Shown: one piece after another, positions 8,318 through 17,931 of the stretch
How the letters are laid out: each line of letters starts with the position of its first letter
Numbering within the stretch: the stretch's first letter is position 1
From: Muribaculaceae bacterium
GTDB lineage: Bacteria > Bacteroidota > Bacteroidia > Bacteroidales > Muribaculaceae
Assembly (NCBI GenBank): GCA_017396945.1
Contig: JAFQKI010000009.1
Coordinates: 89,760-153,759, forward strand
Length of the DNA: 64,000 nucleotides
Direction of reading: 5' to 3'
The notes under the pieces: model-generated
The model's database searches: none
What the model was told of the DNA's origin: nothing
Seen by the model: only the letters and a program-made list of their open reading frames with translations
Position numbers and translations under genes: made by a program

Positions 8318-10249
8318 TTATAAATTTTCGCATTCTTGCAACCATAGTGCTGATGAGGCATCAGATGGCATGTGCCAGTCTCCGCGTGGTGAAATCCCTA
8401 CACTTCCGACTTTGGGACCGTCGGGAAGGCATGAGCGTTTGAATTGTTGGTTGAAGAAGCGGCGGCAGAATGTTTTCAGCCAGTGGCGTATTTCATTGTC
8501 GGTATATGGCTCGTCAAATGTCGTATTTTTAGCCATGAAGTATATGCGACGAGGTGAGAAGCCAAAGCGTATCATGTAGTACAGATAAAAATCATGTAAT
8601 TCATAAGGCCCGACTAAATCTTCGGTTTTCTGCTTGATATTACCGCAATTGTCGGCGGGAGTCAATTCCGGACTGATTGGGGTTTCAACAATGTCAATCA
8701 GAGCTTCGCTTAATGTTTCATTTGTCGCATTATTGGCAAACCAACGAACAAGATGTTTCACAAGTGTTTTGGGAACACCTGCATTAACTCCATACATTGA
8801 CATGTGGTCGCCATTGTATGTTGCCCAACCAAGCGCGAGTTCTGATAAATCACCTGTGCCAAGTACCATTCCGCCTACTTGATTGGCGATGTCCATTAAT
8901 ATCTGTGTGCGTTCACGGGCTTGAGAATTTTCGTATGTTACATCATGTGTGTTGATGTCATGTTCGATGTCGTTAAAGTGTTGAGTTACAGCCTTGGCAA
9001 TAGATATTTCACGTATTGTAACGCCGAGCATTTTCATCAATGTCAAAGCATTATTATAGGTGCGGTCGGTTGTCCCAAATCCGGGCATTGTAACTGCTGT
9101 GATGTTTTTATGGTCTAATTCTAATCGATCAAACGTTTTTATAGCGACTAATAGGGCAAGAGTTGAGTCAAGCCCTCCGGATATACCGATAATAAGATTT
9201 TTGCACTTTGTAGCTTCGAGACGTTGAGCCAGTCCTGCTACTTGTATATTTACAACTTCATTGCATCTCGACTCGTGCTCAATTTCGGATGGAATAAAAG
9301 GATGAGGATTTATTGTGCGATATAAATCCTTGTTACAACTTGTGCGGTTTAACGCTTCTGCAATATAATATCTATATCTATTGTTTAATTCGTGAGTTGA
9401 ACAGTCGTTAAATGTATTGTTGGTGCGTCTGTTGTATGCTATCGCTTGCAAATCGATGTCTGCAATGATATATTGTCCGCCGGAATGCCAACGTTCGTTT
9501 TTCGCTAATATATGTCCGCATTCGGCAATAATAGCTTTTCCATCAAAAACAAAATCGGTTGAGGATTCTCCGTATCCGGCTCCGGCATATACATATCCGG
9601 CAATACAATTTGATGATTGTAGAGATATTAAAGTGTTGAGATATTCATCTTTACATGCTATTGTATTAGTCGCTGATAAGTTAAAGATGATTTGGGCTCC
9701 GGCCATTGATGCTTGAGTTGATGGTGAGATAGGGGCAAACAAGTCACTGCCAATTTCAACGCCGATGATTGCATCGCCGACTCTGATTAACTGTTTGGGA
9801 TTTAATAATACCTCTTGTCCGGCGACATATACAATAATATCGATATTCAGACCGGATTGCCACCAACGTTTTTCACTGCATTCGTTTTGGTTTGCAAGAT
9901 AACTTTTGGGGATTGCTGCAATGATTTTCCCGGAATTGATAGCTACTGCGCAATTGTAAACTACATTGCGGTAGCTTATAGGCATACCAACAATTGCAGT
10001 CAACTGCCATTGGGTAGATGAGTCAATAATTCTTCTTAGATTTTTTTCGGCTTCTTCAAGTAATAGCGATGAATGGAATAAATCTCCACAAGTGTATGCG
10101 GTAAGTGACATTTCGGGGAAAACAGCAACTGATACATTCTGTTTGTCAAGTTCTTGGCACAGATTGATAATACTGTTTGCGTTAAATTGGCAATCAGCTA
10201 CTTTTACTTGTGGTATCGCTGACGCGACACGAAAAAATCCGTTATTCAT
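8318..10249 (-). CDS. nadE: NAD synthetase, glutamine-type, with altered glutaminase nucleophile
   Basis: A 643-residue two-domain NAD synthetase. The C-terminal synthetase has the PP-loop ISGGLDSTLAL, with GTGDLSELALGW also visible. The N-terminal nitrilase-like domain keeps Glu46 (FPEMS) and Lys115 (PKSYL) of the catalytic triad, but the expected Cys of GVEICEDLW is Gly167: the protein reads GVEIGSDLF. On DNA this is GGC where TGC would be expected. If right, glutamine hydrolysis would be lost and the enzyme would depend on free ammonia. The enzyme makes NAD from deamido-NAD in the cytoplasm. nadC, also in NAD synthesis, lies at 39.4 kb but is unlinked. A -7 element lies at 10272-10279 on the minus strand. 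Confidence 0.92.
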   Translation of the reverse strand: MNNGFFRVASAIPQVKVADCQFNANSIINLCQELDKQNVSVAVFPEMSLTAYTCGDLFHSSLLLEEAEKNLRRIIDSSTQWQLTAIVGMPISYRNVVYNCAVAINSGKIIAAIPKSYLANQNECSEKRWWQSGLNIDIIVYVAGQEVLLNPKQLIRVGDAIIGVEIGSDLFAPISPSTQASMAGAQIIFNLSATNTIACKDEYLNTLISLQSSNCIAGYVYAGAGYGESSTDFVFDGKAIIAECGHILAKNERWHSGGQYIIADIDLQAIAYNRRTNNTFNDCSTHELNNRYRYYIAEALNRTSCNKDLYRTINPHPFIPSEIEHESRCNEVVNIQVAGLAQRLEATKCKNLIIGISGGLDSTLALLVAIKTFDRLELDHKNITAVTMPGFGTTDRTYNNALTLMKMLGVTIREISIAKAVTQHFNDIEHDINTHDVTYENSQARERTQILMDIANQVGGMVLGTGDLSELALGWATYNGDHMSMYGVNAGVPKTLVKHLVRWFANNATNETLSEALIDIVETPISPELTPADNCGNIKQKTEDLVGPYELHDFYLYYMIRFGFSPRRIYFMAKNTTFDEPYTDNEIRHWLKTFCRRFFNQQFKRSCLPDGPKVGSVGISPRGDWHMPSDASSALWLQECENL

Positions 10250-10271
10250 ATGTATGCTATTTGTTAGAATA

Positions 10272-10279
10272 CAAAATTA
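10272..10279 (-). promoter_or_regulatory. -7 promoter element of nadE
   Basis: Reading on the minus strand this is TAATTTTG, an exact TAnnTTTG match, 22 bases upstream of the nadE start. A matching -33 TTG was not obvious. Confidence 0.4.
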
Positions 10280-10303
10280 ATAATAATTTTAGATTGAAAT
10301 AAA

Positions 10304-10331
10304 TTGTTTGATGAAATAATTTCTATCTTTG
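10304..10331 (+). promoter_or_regulatory. Promoter of the DUF3298 lipoprotein gene
   Basis: TTG at 10304-10306, a 17-base spacer and TATCTTTG at 10324-10331. The spacer is slightly short. The element sits 24 bases before the ATG and rules out the longer upstream in-frame start. Confidence 0.5.
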
Positions 10332-10355
10332 TGTGAATTTAAAAATAGTTTGACT

Positions 10356-11219
10356 ATGAAAATAAAGCATTTATCATTAGTGTTGCTTGTGGCATGTGCA
10401 TTTGTGGCATGTGTAAATAAGTATAATTCAGAGGAAGAGGAATTGAAAGAAGAGACGACTTTCATAGAATATACCGATAGTTGTTTTTATGAAGGATACT
10501 ATGAGGATTGGGGAAAATGGAGTTATTCAATTTATATCTCATTGGAGATACCTGAAAAAATTTGCGGAAAAAATGCCAATATATTGCGTGATAGTATAAG
10601 TTATTACGCATTAGATACGATAGGTGATTATCCCAAAGTAATTAAGGACTATCTAAGATCTTCAAAGGATAATTGGATTGAGGTCTCTCAATTAAGAGAA
10701 ACTGATGAGGTTTCTGATGATATTGATTTTGGATTAAGTTGGTCTGAAATGATTTCCGGTGAAGTTGAAGTTTTAAATAGTCAACTTATAGTGTATAGGA
10801 TATATAAAGAAGTGTTTTTGGGTGGAAATCATCCGCATTATTCAGTGATGTATCTGAATTACTATCTTCCGGAAGATAAAGTGCTTTCAATATCGGATTT
10901 GTTCAACTATGGTTCGGAATGGGATATCTGTAGATTAATCACGCTTGCCGCTCAGAATAACGAGGAAGAGTTTTATATGTATGAAACGATAAATCATTAT
11001 TCCGATTTTTGTATAGATAAGGATAATAATGTGGTATTCTTATATCCACCTTATGATATTGCTCCAGGTTATCTCGGTACTGTATGTATTTCGGTTAAGG
11101 CACAAGATCTTGAACCATATCTTACACCATTAGGTGAGAAGGTATTAAACGTGGGTAAGCAAAAGAGAAATAATGGTTCGTCAAATAGTGGTGGCTGGTT
11201 GCCACGCCCTAATGAATAA
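10356..11219 (+). CDS. DUF3298-domain lipoprotein
   Basis: A 287-residue predicted lipoprotein. The start at 10356 gives a clean signal peptide ending in the lipobox VACV near residue 17; starting earlier would run into the promoter. The C-terminal half matches the DUF3298/RsiV-C pattern: GGNHPHYSVMYLNY, LSISDLFN and the typical YPPYDIAPGYLG segment. Related domains sit in the extracytoplasmic part of RsiV-type anti-sigma factors and in PdaC-like proteins, but no sigma factor is nearby, so the role is unknown. Its last 11 bases overlap the convergent glycosyltransferase gene. Confidence 0.75.
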   Translation: MKIKHLSLVLLVACAFVACVNKYNSEEEELKEETTFIEYTDSCFYEGYYEDWGKWSYSIYISLEIPEKICGKNANILRDSISYYALDTIGDYPKVIKDYLRSSKDNWIEVSQLRETDEVSDDIDFGLSWSEMISGEVEVLNSQLIVYRIYKEVFLGGNHPHYSVMYLNYYLPEDKVLSISDLFNYGSEWDICRLITLAAQNNEEEFYMYETINHYSDFCIDKDNNVVFLYPPYDIAPGYLGTVCISVKAQDLEPYLTPLGEKVLNVGKQKRNNGSSNSGGWLPRPNE

Positions 11220-12324
11220 TAGACGTAAGAGTCTTGATACTTGCGGCATTTGAAGGCAAATGTCGCAAGTTTTTTTGTTCGGGAGTATAGGTTTGACTCA
11301 TCAAATCGGAAATGTTGTTGATTATTTCTTGTGGAGAATTTGCCACTATACAATTTTCTGATAATCCGCTACCTTCTACCATTTGAGAGTTGGCAATGAC
11401 AAATGCGCCTTTAGTCAACGCTTTAAGTAGTTTCAACTTGATGCCTGTTGCTTGAAATGTTATCAATAAGTTTATATGAGCATGTCGCACAAGTTGATTT
11501 AATGTCTTATCATCAGGATTTACGATAAATTCAACGTTTTTATGCTCGTGTTGTGTTTGTGTAAGATGCTCAGGTGGGGTGCTTCCGGCAAATTTAAAAG
11601 TAATATCCGGTAGATTTGGCGCGATTTTGTCAATAATCCATTTTGCTGCTGTTATGTTCTCTCCAACTGATAAATTTCCATGATATAATACAAATTTTTC
11701 GGTTATAATATTGTCAGATGATATTTCATCGTCAAAGAAACAAGGGAGGTGTTTTACAATAACTTTGGAGTATTTGTTTGTGAAATAATCGCGGTCGGTT
11801 TCGCTGATTGCCATTATATAGTCGGCATTGGTCAGAACTTTTTCATAGCATTTCAACCTTTTTGCTTCAAGCGCATAAAATAATTTATCTTTCAGTTTTT
11901 TTGCCGAGAGATAAAGCCCATGATAATAATCATGCTCAACATTGTGAGTCCTTACGATTTTCAGACGATTTTTCAATCTAATATCTGAAAGGAAATAGCA
12001 AGTGTGTAATCCCTCAAACAAAATTGGTGCATCATCATTCAGCAGATTGGCTATTAAACTGTTATCTCGTCGGCTATTGACGATGTATGGCAGTGATGAT
12101 AGTTGTTTTGTTATGCCGGTCTCTCGTTTGTATAAATGCACTACATCGGCAATTTGTGATAAATTTTCATAATCTGCGGTGCGATTTCCATAGTTGTAAG
12201 TATGTAACGTAATATGAAAATCGGACTCTTTCAGTGCTTTTAACTTGTAATACACATCAATTACCCCTCCATAGTTTGGCGGATAGGGATTTTGGAAGCT
12301 GATGACATGTATTTTCTTTTTCAT
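11209..12324 (-). CDS. Glycosyltransferase (GT-B fold, group 1-like)
   Basis: A 371-residue GT-B glycosyltransferase. The N-terminal Rossmann domain starts IHVISFQNPYPPNYGG, and the C-terminal half has the sugar-nucleotide region around LLITFQATGIKLKLLKALTKG. No membrane segment. The ATG at 12324 is chosen because a -7 element lies directly upstream (12329-12336) inside any longer reading. It may act in polysaccharide or glycolipid synthesis; substrate unknown, and no sugar-synthesis genes are adjacent. The gene diverges from tsaD and overlaps the upstream lipoprotein gene tail to tail. Confidence 0.78.
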   Translation of the reverse strand: MKKKIHVISFQNPYPPNYGGVIDVYYKLKALKESDFHITLHTYNYGNRTADYENLSQIADVVHLYKRETGITKQLSSLPYIVNSRRDNSLIANLLNDDAPILFEGLHTCYFLSDIRLKNRLKIVRTHNVEHDYYHGLYLSAKKLKDKLFYALEAKRLKCYEKVLTNADYIMAISETDRDYFTNKYSKVIVKHLPCFFDDEISSDNIITEKFVLYHGNLSVGENITAAKWIIDKIAPNLPDITFKFAGSTPPEHLTQTQHEHKNVEFIVNPDDKTLNQLVRHAHINLLITFQATGIKLKLLKALTKGAFVIANSQMVEGSGLSENCIVANSPQEIINNISDLMSQTYTPEQKNLRHLPSNAASIKTLTSIIH

Positions 12325-12328
12325 ACAA

Positions 12329-12336
12329 CAAAAGTA
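12329..12336 (-). promoter_or_regulatory. -7 element abutting the glycosyltransferase start
   Basis: On the minus strand this reads TACTTTTG and ends 4 bases before the ATG, so the transcript would have almost no leader. A -33 TTG is not evident. Confidence 0.45.
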
Positions 12337-12343
12337 ACTAATT

Positions 12344-12377
12344 TTGTCTGAAGTTGAAAGACTTTTATGTAAATTTG
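12344..12377 (+). promoter_or_regulatory. Promoter of tsaD
   Basis: TTG at 12344-12346 and TAAATTTG at 12370-12377 with a 23-base spacer, somewhat longer than the usual 19-21. The ATG follows 24 bases later. It shares the short divergent region with the glycosyltransferase promoter. Confidence 0.45.
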
Positions 12378-12401
12378 CAGTCATAAAAGATAGATAAAAT
12401 A

Positions 12402-13418
12402 ATGAGTGTAATTATACTTGGAATAGAATCGTCATGTGACGATACAAGCGCGGCGGTAATCAAAGACGGATTGTTGTTGTCAAATGTTATTGCAAGCCAA
12501 AGTGTGCATGAGGAATATGGTGGGGTAGTACCCGAACTTGCGTCACGTGCACATCAGCAGAATATCGTGCCGGTTGTGGATACTGCAATAAAACGTGCCG
12601 GGATTTCAAAAGAGGACCTTTCGGCGATTGCTTTTACTCGTGGGCCGGGATTGCTTGGTTCTTTACTTGTTGGGACATCGTTTGCAAAGGGATTGTCGCT
12701 TGGATTACGTAAGCCGATAGTTGATGTAAATCATCTTCACGGGCATGTGTTGTCTCATTTTATACGCAGAGAAGATAATGATGAAGTCCCTGAGTATCCA
12801 TTTATTTGTCTTTTGATATCCGGAGGTAATTCTCAAATCGTATTGGTGAGAAATTATAATGATATGGAAGTCTTGGGGCAGACTATCGATGATGCCGCAG
12901 GTGAAGCTTTTGACAAATGCGCTAAGGTTATGGGATTGCCTTATCCGGGTGGACCACATATTGACAGACTCGCGGCAGAGGGTGATGCCTCAAAGTTTAA
13001 ATTTGCAAAACCGCATATCCCCGGTTATGATTATAGTTTCAGTGGATTAAAGACGTCGTTTCTTTATATGTTGCGTGACGCAAAGAAACTTGACCCTGAT
13101 TTCATTGAGAAAAATAAAGCCGACTTGGCAGCATCATTGCAACGTACAATTATAGAAATACTTCTTGATAAATTAAAAAAGGCGGTTGCCGATACCGGAG
13201 TTAAGCAAGTTGCAATAGGCGGTGGAGTGTCGGCAAATTCAGGCGTGCGTCAAGCGATAGCTGATTTCTGTGCTCAGTGCCGGTTGAAAGCTTTTATCCC
13301 TGAACGAGCGTTTACTACCGATAATGCCGCAATGGTGGCAATTGCCGGATATTATAAATATCTGACAGGTGATTTTTGCCATTATGATGCGGTTCCGTAT
13401 GCAAGAGTAACAATATAA
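12402..13418 (+). CDS. tsaD: tRNA N6-adenosine threonylcarbamoyltransferase
   Basis: A 338-residue ASKHA-fold protein of typical TsaD length. It starts with ILGIESSCDDTSAAV, carries the iron-binding HxxxH (His111 and His115 in HLHGH) and ends with the glycine-rich GGGVSANSGVR and DNAAMVA motifs. With TsaB, TsaC and TsaE it makes the t6A base next to the anticodon of ANN-decoding tRNAs. cinA follows after 12 bases. Confidence 0.96.
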   Translation: MSVIILGIESSCDDTSAAVIKDGLLLSNVIASQSVHEEYGGVVPELASRAHQQNIVPVVDTAIKRAGISKEDLSAIAFTRGPGLLGSLLVGTSFAKGLSLGLRKPIVDVNHLHGHVLSHFIRREDNDEVPEYPFICLLISGGNSQIVLVRNYNDMEVLGQTIDDAAGEAFDKCAKVMGLPYPGGPHIDRLAAEGDASKFKFAKPHIPGYDYSFSGLKTSFLYMLRDAKKLDPDFIEKNKADLAASLQRTIIEILLDKLKKAVADTGVKQVAIGGGVSANSGVRQAIADFCAQCRLKAFIPERAFTTDNAAMVAIAGYYKYLTGDFCHYDAVPYARVTI

Positions 13419-13430
13419 TATCTTGTTGAA

Positions 13431-14687
13431 ATGAATGTTTCAGTTATAGCTATCGGAGATGAGCTACTGATAGGGCAGGTGGTTGATACCAATTCGGGAG
13501 ATATCGCAAGAATGTTACAACCACATGGATGGTCTGTTAATGATGTTCAGGTCGTTGGTGATAGCTCTGAGGCTATTTTGACTGCGATACGGCGTGGATT
13601 TGAAATAAGTGATGTCGTGCTTACAACCGGAGGACTTGGCCCAACAAAAGATGACATTACAAAATCGGTGTTATGCCGATTTTTTGGAGGAGAATTGCGA
13701 GAAGATGTTTCAGTGCTTGAAAATGTAAAAGAAGTTGTAGCTAAACGAGGATTGAAGTTGAATGACTTGACTGCTACTCAAGCGGTTGTCCCCTCATCAT
13801 GCCGTGTTATTCAAAACAAGGTAGGTACAGCTCCCTTGATGTGGTTTGAGCAAAATGGCAAAATCCTTGTATCAATGCCGGGCGTGCCATTTGAAACTCG
13901 TCAAATGTTTCAAGATGCGGTGTTGCCTGATTTGTTGAAACGGTTCAAATCAAATGTTGCTATTGAACATCGCACGATATTGGTGACAGGATGGAGTGAA
14001 TCTCAGCTTGCAATGGAAATTTCTGATTGGGAAAATGCGCTTCCCTCATATATTCATCTTGCGTATTTGCCTAAGCCGGGTTTGATACGTTTACGCCTTG
14101 ACGGTGTTTATCATGACAAAGAATTTCTAAATGAAGAGCTTGATAAATATAAGTCACAACTTATAGCCCGATTGGCTGAAGATGTGTTGTGTGATGAAGA
14201 TTATACACTGCAGGAAATACTGCTTCAATATCTAAACAAATTGAATCTTACGGTTGCTACTGCAGAAAGTTGTACAGGCGGAAACATTGCGCATCTCATA
14301 ACAAGTGTTGCCGGCAGTTCATCGGTGTTTATGGGGAGTGTGGTGGCTTATAGTAATGATGTAAAACATCGATTACTTAGCGTAAAACAAGAAACATTAG
14401 ATGAGTATGGAGCGGTAAGCATTCCCACTGTCGAAGAGATGGCAAAAGGTGTATGTGATATAGTTAAAACAGATTGTGGTATTGTTACATCAGGAATTGC
14501 CGGTCCCGGAGGTGGCACTATCGATAAACCGGTAGGAATGGTGTGTATTGCCGTTAAATCTCCTGGTGGCATCGTGTCTGATACATTTTATTTCCCCGGA
14601 AATCGAGGTCGTGTGATAGAGCGAGCTTCGACGATGGGACTGATAATGCTCATTAAGCACCTAAAGAAAGGATATGGACTACGATAG
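13431..14687 (+). CDS. cinA: CinA family protein (competence/damage-inducible, NMN deamidase-like)
   Basis: A 418-residue full-length CinA: an N-terminal molybdopterin-binding-like COG1058 domain (VIAIGDELLIGQVVDTNS, TTGGLGPTKDD) and a C-terminal CinA domain (TAESCTGGNIAHLITSVAGS, GIAGPGGGT). The C-terminal domain of characterised members deamidates nicotinamide mononucleotide, and the N-terminal domain has ADP-ribose pyrophosphatase activity, so the gene probably serves pyridine nucleotide recycling. It follows tsaD closely and overlaps the acyltransferase gene by 14 bases. Confidence 0.93.
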   Translation: MNVSVIAIGDELLIGQVVDTNSGDIARMLQPHGWSVNDVQVVGDSSEAILTAIRRGFEISDVVLTTGGLGPTKDDITKSVLCRFFGGELREDVSVLENVKEVVAKRGLKLNDLTATQAVVPSSCRVIQNKVGTAPLMWFEQNGKILVSMPGVPFETRQMFQDAVLPDLLKRFKSNVAIEHRTILVTGWSESQLAMEISDWENALPSYIHLAYLPKPGLIRLRLDGVYHDKEFLNEELDKYKSQLIARLAEDVLCDEDYTLQEILLQYLNKLNLTVATAESCTGGNIAHLITSVAGSSSVFMGSVVAYSNDVKHRLLSVKQETLDEYGAVSIPTVEEMAKGVCDIVKTDCGIVTSGIAGPGGGTIDKPVGMVCIAVKSPGGIVSDTFYFPGNRGRVIERASTMGLIMLIKHLKKGYGLR

Positions 14688-15738
14688 GCTGCAATCAAAA
14701 ATGGTTGACTTTTTGCGTTTCCCATTGATCGTAGGAGTCGTGTTTATTCATTTATTGGCAACTGATTTTGCCAAACTTGGATATTGTGGGCAATATCCTA
14801 TATATTATACGATTACAGAATTGTTGGCTTGTGTGTTTGGTAGGATAGCGGTACCTTTTTTCTTTTTGATAGGAGGATATTATTTTTTCTATAATGCGAG
14901 AAAAACAGATTTAAACTTTTATTATAATAAGATAAAAAAGCGTTGTCGGTCGCAGCTGTTGCCATTTCTGACTTGGAGTGTTCTGTATATCACATTGTAT
15001 ATGATGATTTTTGAAGACGGAATTATCGCATCTTTCAGCGATGTGGTTAAGTGTGTGTTTGGGAATACTCGTATAGAGTCGTTTACGGCTTATCCCAATC
15101 CGGCATTTCATTTGTGGTTTCTTCGTGATTTATTTGTTATGGCTTTAATATCTCCTCTGATTTATATATTGGTAAAATATACAAAAGGATGGATTATATT
15201 GTTGCTTGGATTAATGTATGGACTTAATAAGACAATCCCTATTGTCGGTTTGTATGGGTTAAGTTCTATTGCATTGTTTTTCTTCTCTATTGGTGTGTAT
15301 ATAGCAATTAATGGAAAAACAATTATTGAAATGGCATTGAGGTTTAAGAGTTTCGTATATGTGTGTTTGCCGATATTAATTATTGTTCTTTTATTGGTGA
15401 AACCTTGGATTTATAGTGATGTTATAGAGCGAGCAACAACAATTGTCGCATTGATATTTTTATTTGTGATTATGCCTAAATTTACAAAACAAGGCGTTGG
15501 CAAATCAACACGGTTCTTGTCAAGTTGCAGTTTTATGTTATATGCGTTGCATGCTCCATATTTTACATGGGTTGCTATTGGTTTGACAGAAAAATACGCA
15601 ATAGGCAATGATATATTGGCGACGATGATATACTTGTTTTCTGCAATGATTATAACTATATCAAGTTGTTTGGTATATGTTTTAATGAGGATAATTTCGC
15701 CTAAATTTACTGCAATTATTAATTGTGGGAGAAGCTAA
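14674..15738 (+). CDS. Acyltransferase family 3 membrane protein
   Basis: A 354-residue polytopic protein with about ten hydrophobic segments. The first segment carries the family-3 acyltransferase pattern with a conserved His (LRFPLIVGVVFIHLLA), and a later NPAFHLWFLRDLF motif is typical of O-acetyltransferases that modify surface sugars. The start overlaps cinA by 14 bases, suggesting translational coupling, though there is no functional link. Substrate unknown. Confidence 0.8.
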   Translation: MDYDRLQSKMVDFLRFPLIVGVVFIHLLATDFAKLGYCGQYPIYYTITELLACVFGRIAVPFFFLIGGYYFFYNARKTDLNFYYNKIKKRCRSQLLPFLTWSVLYITLYMMIFEDGIIASFSDVVKCVFGNTRIESFTAYPNPAFHLWFLRDLFVMALISPLIYILVKYTKGWIILLLGLMYGLNKTIPIVGLYGLSSIALFFFSIGVYIAINGKTIIEMALRFKSFVYVCLPILIIVLLLVKPWIYSDVIERATTIVALIFLFVIMPKFTKQGVGKSTRFLSSCSFMLYALHAPYFTWVAIGLTEKYAIGNDILATMIYLFSAMIITISSCLVYVLMRIISPKFTAIINCGRS

Positions 15739-15784
15739 TTGGGAGTCCCATTTATAGTATTGCATTAATTAATGTGGAAAAAGA

Positions 15785-15814
15785 TTGATTATATCATTAA
15801 ATTTGCTAATTTTG
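15785..15814 (+). promoter_or_regulatory. Promoter of the methylmalonyl-CoA decarboxylase operon
   Basis: TTG at 15785-15787, a 19-base spacer and TAATTTTG at 15807-15814: a full match to the Bacteroidetes housekeeping promoter. It predicts a leader of about 80 bases before the first start codon. Confidence 0.75.
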
Positions 15815-15817
15815 CAA

Positions 15818-15900
15818 CGTAATAGCATGGGTAATCTCAATGAGAGGTAGCTTTTGCTATGTAATTATGTATATACTAATCTATTTATAAACTTTTTATT
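15818..15900 (+). promoter_or_regulatory. Structured 5' leader of the decarboxylase operon
   Basis: The leader can fold: ATAGCA (15822-15827) pairs with TGCTAT (15855-15860), enclosing TCTC/GAGA (15835-15838 with 15842-15845). No known riboswitch class is recognised. It may only be an mRNA-stabilising hairpin. Confidence 0.25.
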
Positions 15901-16320
15901 ATGGATATTTCTCATATCGAACACGTTGGTATAGCAGTTCCAAGTTTGGAAGAAGCTATCCCTTTCTACGAAAACATTCTCGGTCTTAAATGTTTTGCCA
16001 TTGAAGAAGTCGCTGACCAAAAAGTGCGTACCGCATTTTTCAAAGTCGGACAAACAAAAATTGAACTACTTGAAGGTACTTCAGAAGACAGCGCAATCTC
16101 TAAATTTATTGCTAAAAATGGTGGTCGCGGAGGTATTCAGCATATCGCATTTGCTATGGCCGATGGTGTTGCCAATGCACTTGCTGAAGCTGAAGGTAAG
16201 GGCTGTGCGCTTATTGATAAAGCTCCTCGTAAAGGTGCAGAAGGTCTTAATATCGCATTCCTTCATCCCAAATCAACTTGTGGCGCATTGATTGAACTTT
16301 GCGAAGATCCCAATAAATAA
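15901..16320 (+). CDS. mce: Methylmalonyl-CoA epimerase
   Basis: A 139-residue vicinal-oxygen-chelate protein of normal length. It begins with ISHIEHVGIAVPSLEEAIPF and has the metal-ligand segments KIELLEG and GGIQHIAFAM, then HPKSTCGALIELC at the end. It interconverts (R)- and (S)-methylmalonyl-CoA, linking the B12-dependent mutase to the decarboxylase encoded by the next genes in the succinate-to-propionate route. First gene of a five-gene operon. Confidence 0.93.
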   Translation: MDISHIEHVGIAVPSLEEAIPFYENILGLKCFAIEEVADQKVRTAFFKVGQTKIELLEGTSEDSAISKFIAKNGGRGGIQHIAFAMADGVANALAEAEGKGCALIDKAPRKGAEGLNIAFLHPKSTCGALIELCEDPNK

Positions 16321-16353
16321 TTTAGTAAGGATTAATTACCAATAATTACAATA

Positions 16354-17907
16354 ATGAGTAATCAACTAGAAAAAGTACAAGAGCTTATTGCATTGCGCAA
16401 TGAGGCTCGTTTGGGTGGTGGAGAAAAAGCTATCCAAAAACAACATGAAAGAGGCAAATATACAGCGCGTGAGCGTATTGCTCAATTGCTTGATGAAGGC
16501 TCTTTTGAAGAATTAGATATGTTTGTAAAACATCGTTGTACAAACTTCGGTCAAGAAAAGAAAAGTTATCTTGGCGATGGTGTTGTAACCGGTTATGGTA
16601 CAATTGATGGTCGTCTTGTATATGTATTTGCTCAAGATTTCACCGTATTTGGCGGCTCTTTGTCGGAAACAATGGCGTTGAAAATCTGTAAGGTGATGGA
16701 TATGGCAATGAAAATGGGTGCACCTGTCATTGGACTTAATGACTCAGGTGGCGCGCGTATTCAAGAAGGTATCAACGCTCTTGCCGGTTATGCTGAGATA
16801 TTCCAACGCAACATTATGGCATCAGGTGTGATACCTCAAATTTCAGGTATCCTCGGTCCTTGTGCCGGTGGTGCGGTATATTCTCCAGCGTTGACCGACT
16901 TTACTATCATGACTAAGGGTATTTCATATATGTTCCTAACCGGACCTAAAGTAGTAAAAACAGTTACCGGTGAAGATGTGACTCAAGATGCGCTCGGTGG
17001 TGCAGAAGTTCACTCATCAAAGAGTGGTGTAGCTCATTTTGCTGCTGAAGATGGAGAAGAAGCACTCAAGATTATACGCAAGCTATTTAGCTACATTCCT
17101 CAAAACAATCTTGAAGAACCTCCGATGGTTGAATGTAATGATCCCATCGATCGTCTTGAAGATTCTCTTAACGAAATTATTCCTGATTCAGCCAACAAAC
17201 CTTACGATATGTATGAGGTAATTGGCGCAATCATAGATAATGGTGAGTTCCTTGAAGTTCAACGTGACTATGCGAAGAATCTTATTGTAGGTTTTGCTCG
17301 TTTCAATGGTCAAGCTGTTGGTATTGTAGCAAACCAACCCAAATTCCTTGCCGGTGTGCTTGATAGTAATGCTTCTCGTAAGGGTGCTCGTTTCGTTCGT
17401 TTCTGTGACGCGTTCAACATTCCTTTGGTGACACTTGTTGACGTTCCAGGGTTCTTGCCAGGTACCGGTCAAGAATATAACGGTGTAATTCTCCATGGCG
17501 CAAAATTACTTTATGCTTATGGCGAAGCTACTGTGCCTAAAGTTACTGTTACATTGCGTAAGAGCTATGGCGGTAGCCACATTGTGATGAGTTGTAAACA
17601 ACTTCGTGGTGACATGAATTATGCTTGGCCAACTGCCGAAATTGCAGTTATGGGTGGTGCCGGTGCAGTTGAGGTACTTTATGCTCGTGAAGCTAAGGAA
17701 TCAGAAAATCCGGCACAAGTTCTCGCGGAAAAAGAACAAGAATATAACAAGTTGTTCTGCAATCCTTATAATGCAGCTAAATATGGTTACATCGATGATG
17801 TTATTGAACCTCGCAACACTCGTTTCCGTGTGATACGCGCGCTACAACAACTCGCTACAAAGAAAGTAACCAATCCCGCTAAAAAGCACGGAAACATTCC
17901 TCTATAA
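16354..17907 (+). CDS. mmdA: Methylmalonyl-CoA decarboxylase carboxyltransferase subunit (acyl-CoA carboxylase beta family)
   Basis: A 517-residue carboxyltransferase with two crotonase-like halves. Visible family motifs include [24 protein letters not shown] and [18 protein letters not shown]. Propionyl-CoA carboxylase beta has the same fold, but the operon with an OadG-like protein, a biotin carrier and a membrane beta subunit points to the Na+-pumping decarboxylase: it moves CO2 from methylmalonyl-CoA to biotin, giving propionyl-CoA. 33 bases after the epimerase gene. Confidence 0.93.
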   Translation: MSNQLEKVQELIALRNEARLGGGEKAIQKQHERGKYTARERIAQLLDEGSFEELDMFVKHRCTNFGQEKKSYLGDGVVTGYGTIDGRLVYVFAQDFTVFGGSLSETMALKICKVMDMAMKMGAPVIGLNDSGGARIQEGINALAGYAEIFQRNIMASGVIPQISGILGPCAGGAVYSPALTDFTIMTKGISYMFLTGPKVVKTVTGEDVTQDALGGAEVHSSKSGVAHFAAEDGEEALKIIRKLFSYIPQNNLEEPPMVECNDPIDRLEDSLNEIIPDSANKPYDMYEVIGAIIDNGEFLEVQRDYAKNLIVGFARFNGQAVGIVANQPKFLAGVLDSNASRKGARFVRFCDAFNIPLVTLVDVPGFLPGTGQEYNGVILHGAKLLYAYGEATVPKVTVTLRKSYGGSHIVMSCKQLRGDMNYAWPTAEIAVMGGAGAVEVLYAREAKESENPAQVLAEKEQEYNKLFCNPYNAAKYGYIDDVIEPRNTRFRVIRALQQLATKKVTNPAKKHGNIPL

Positions 17908-17931
17908 TCAACAACGAGAATTTATAATTTT

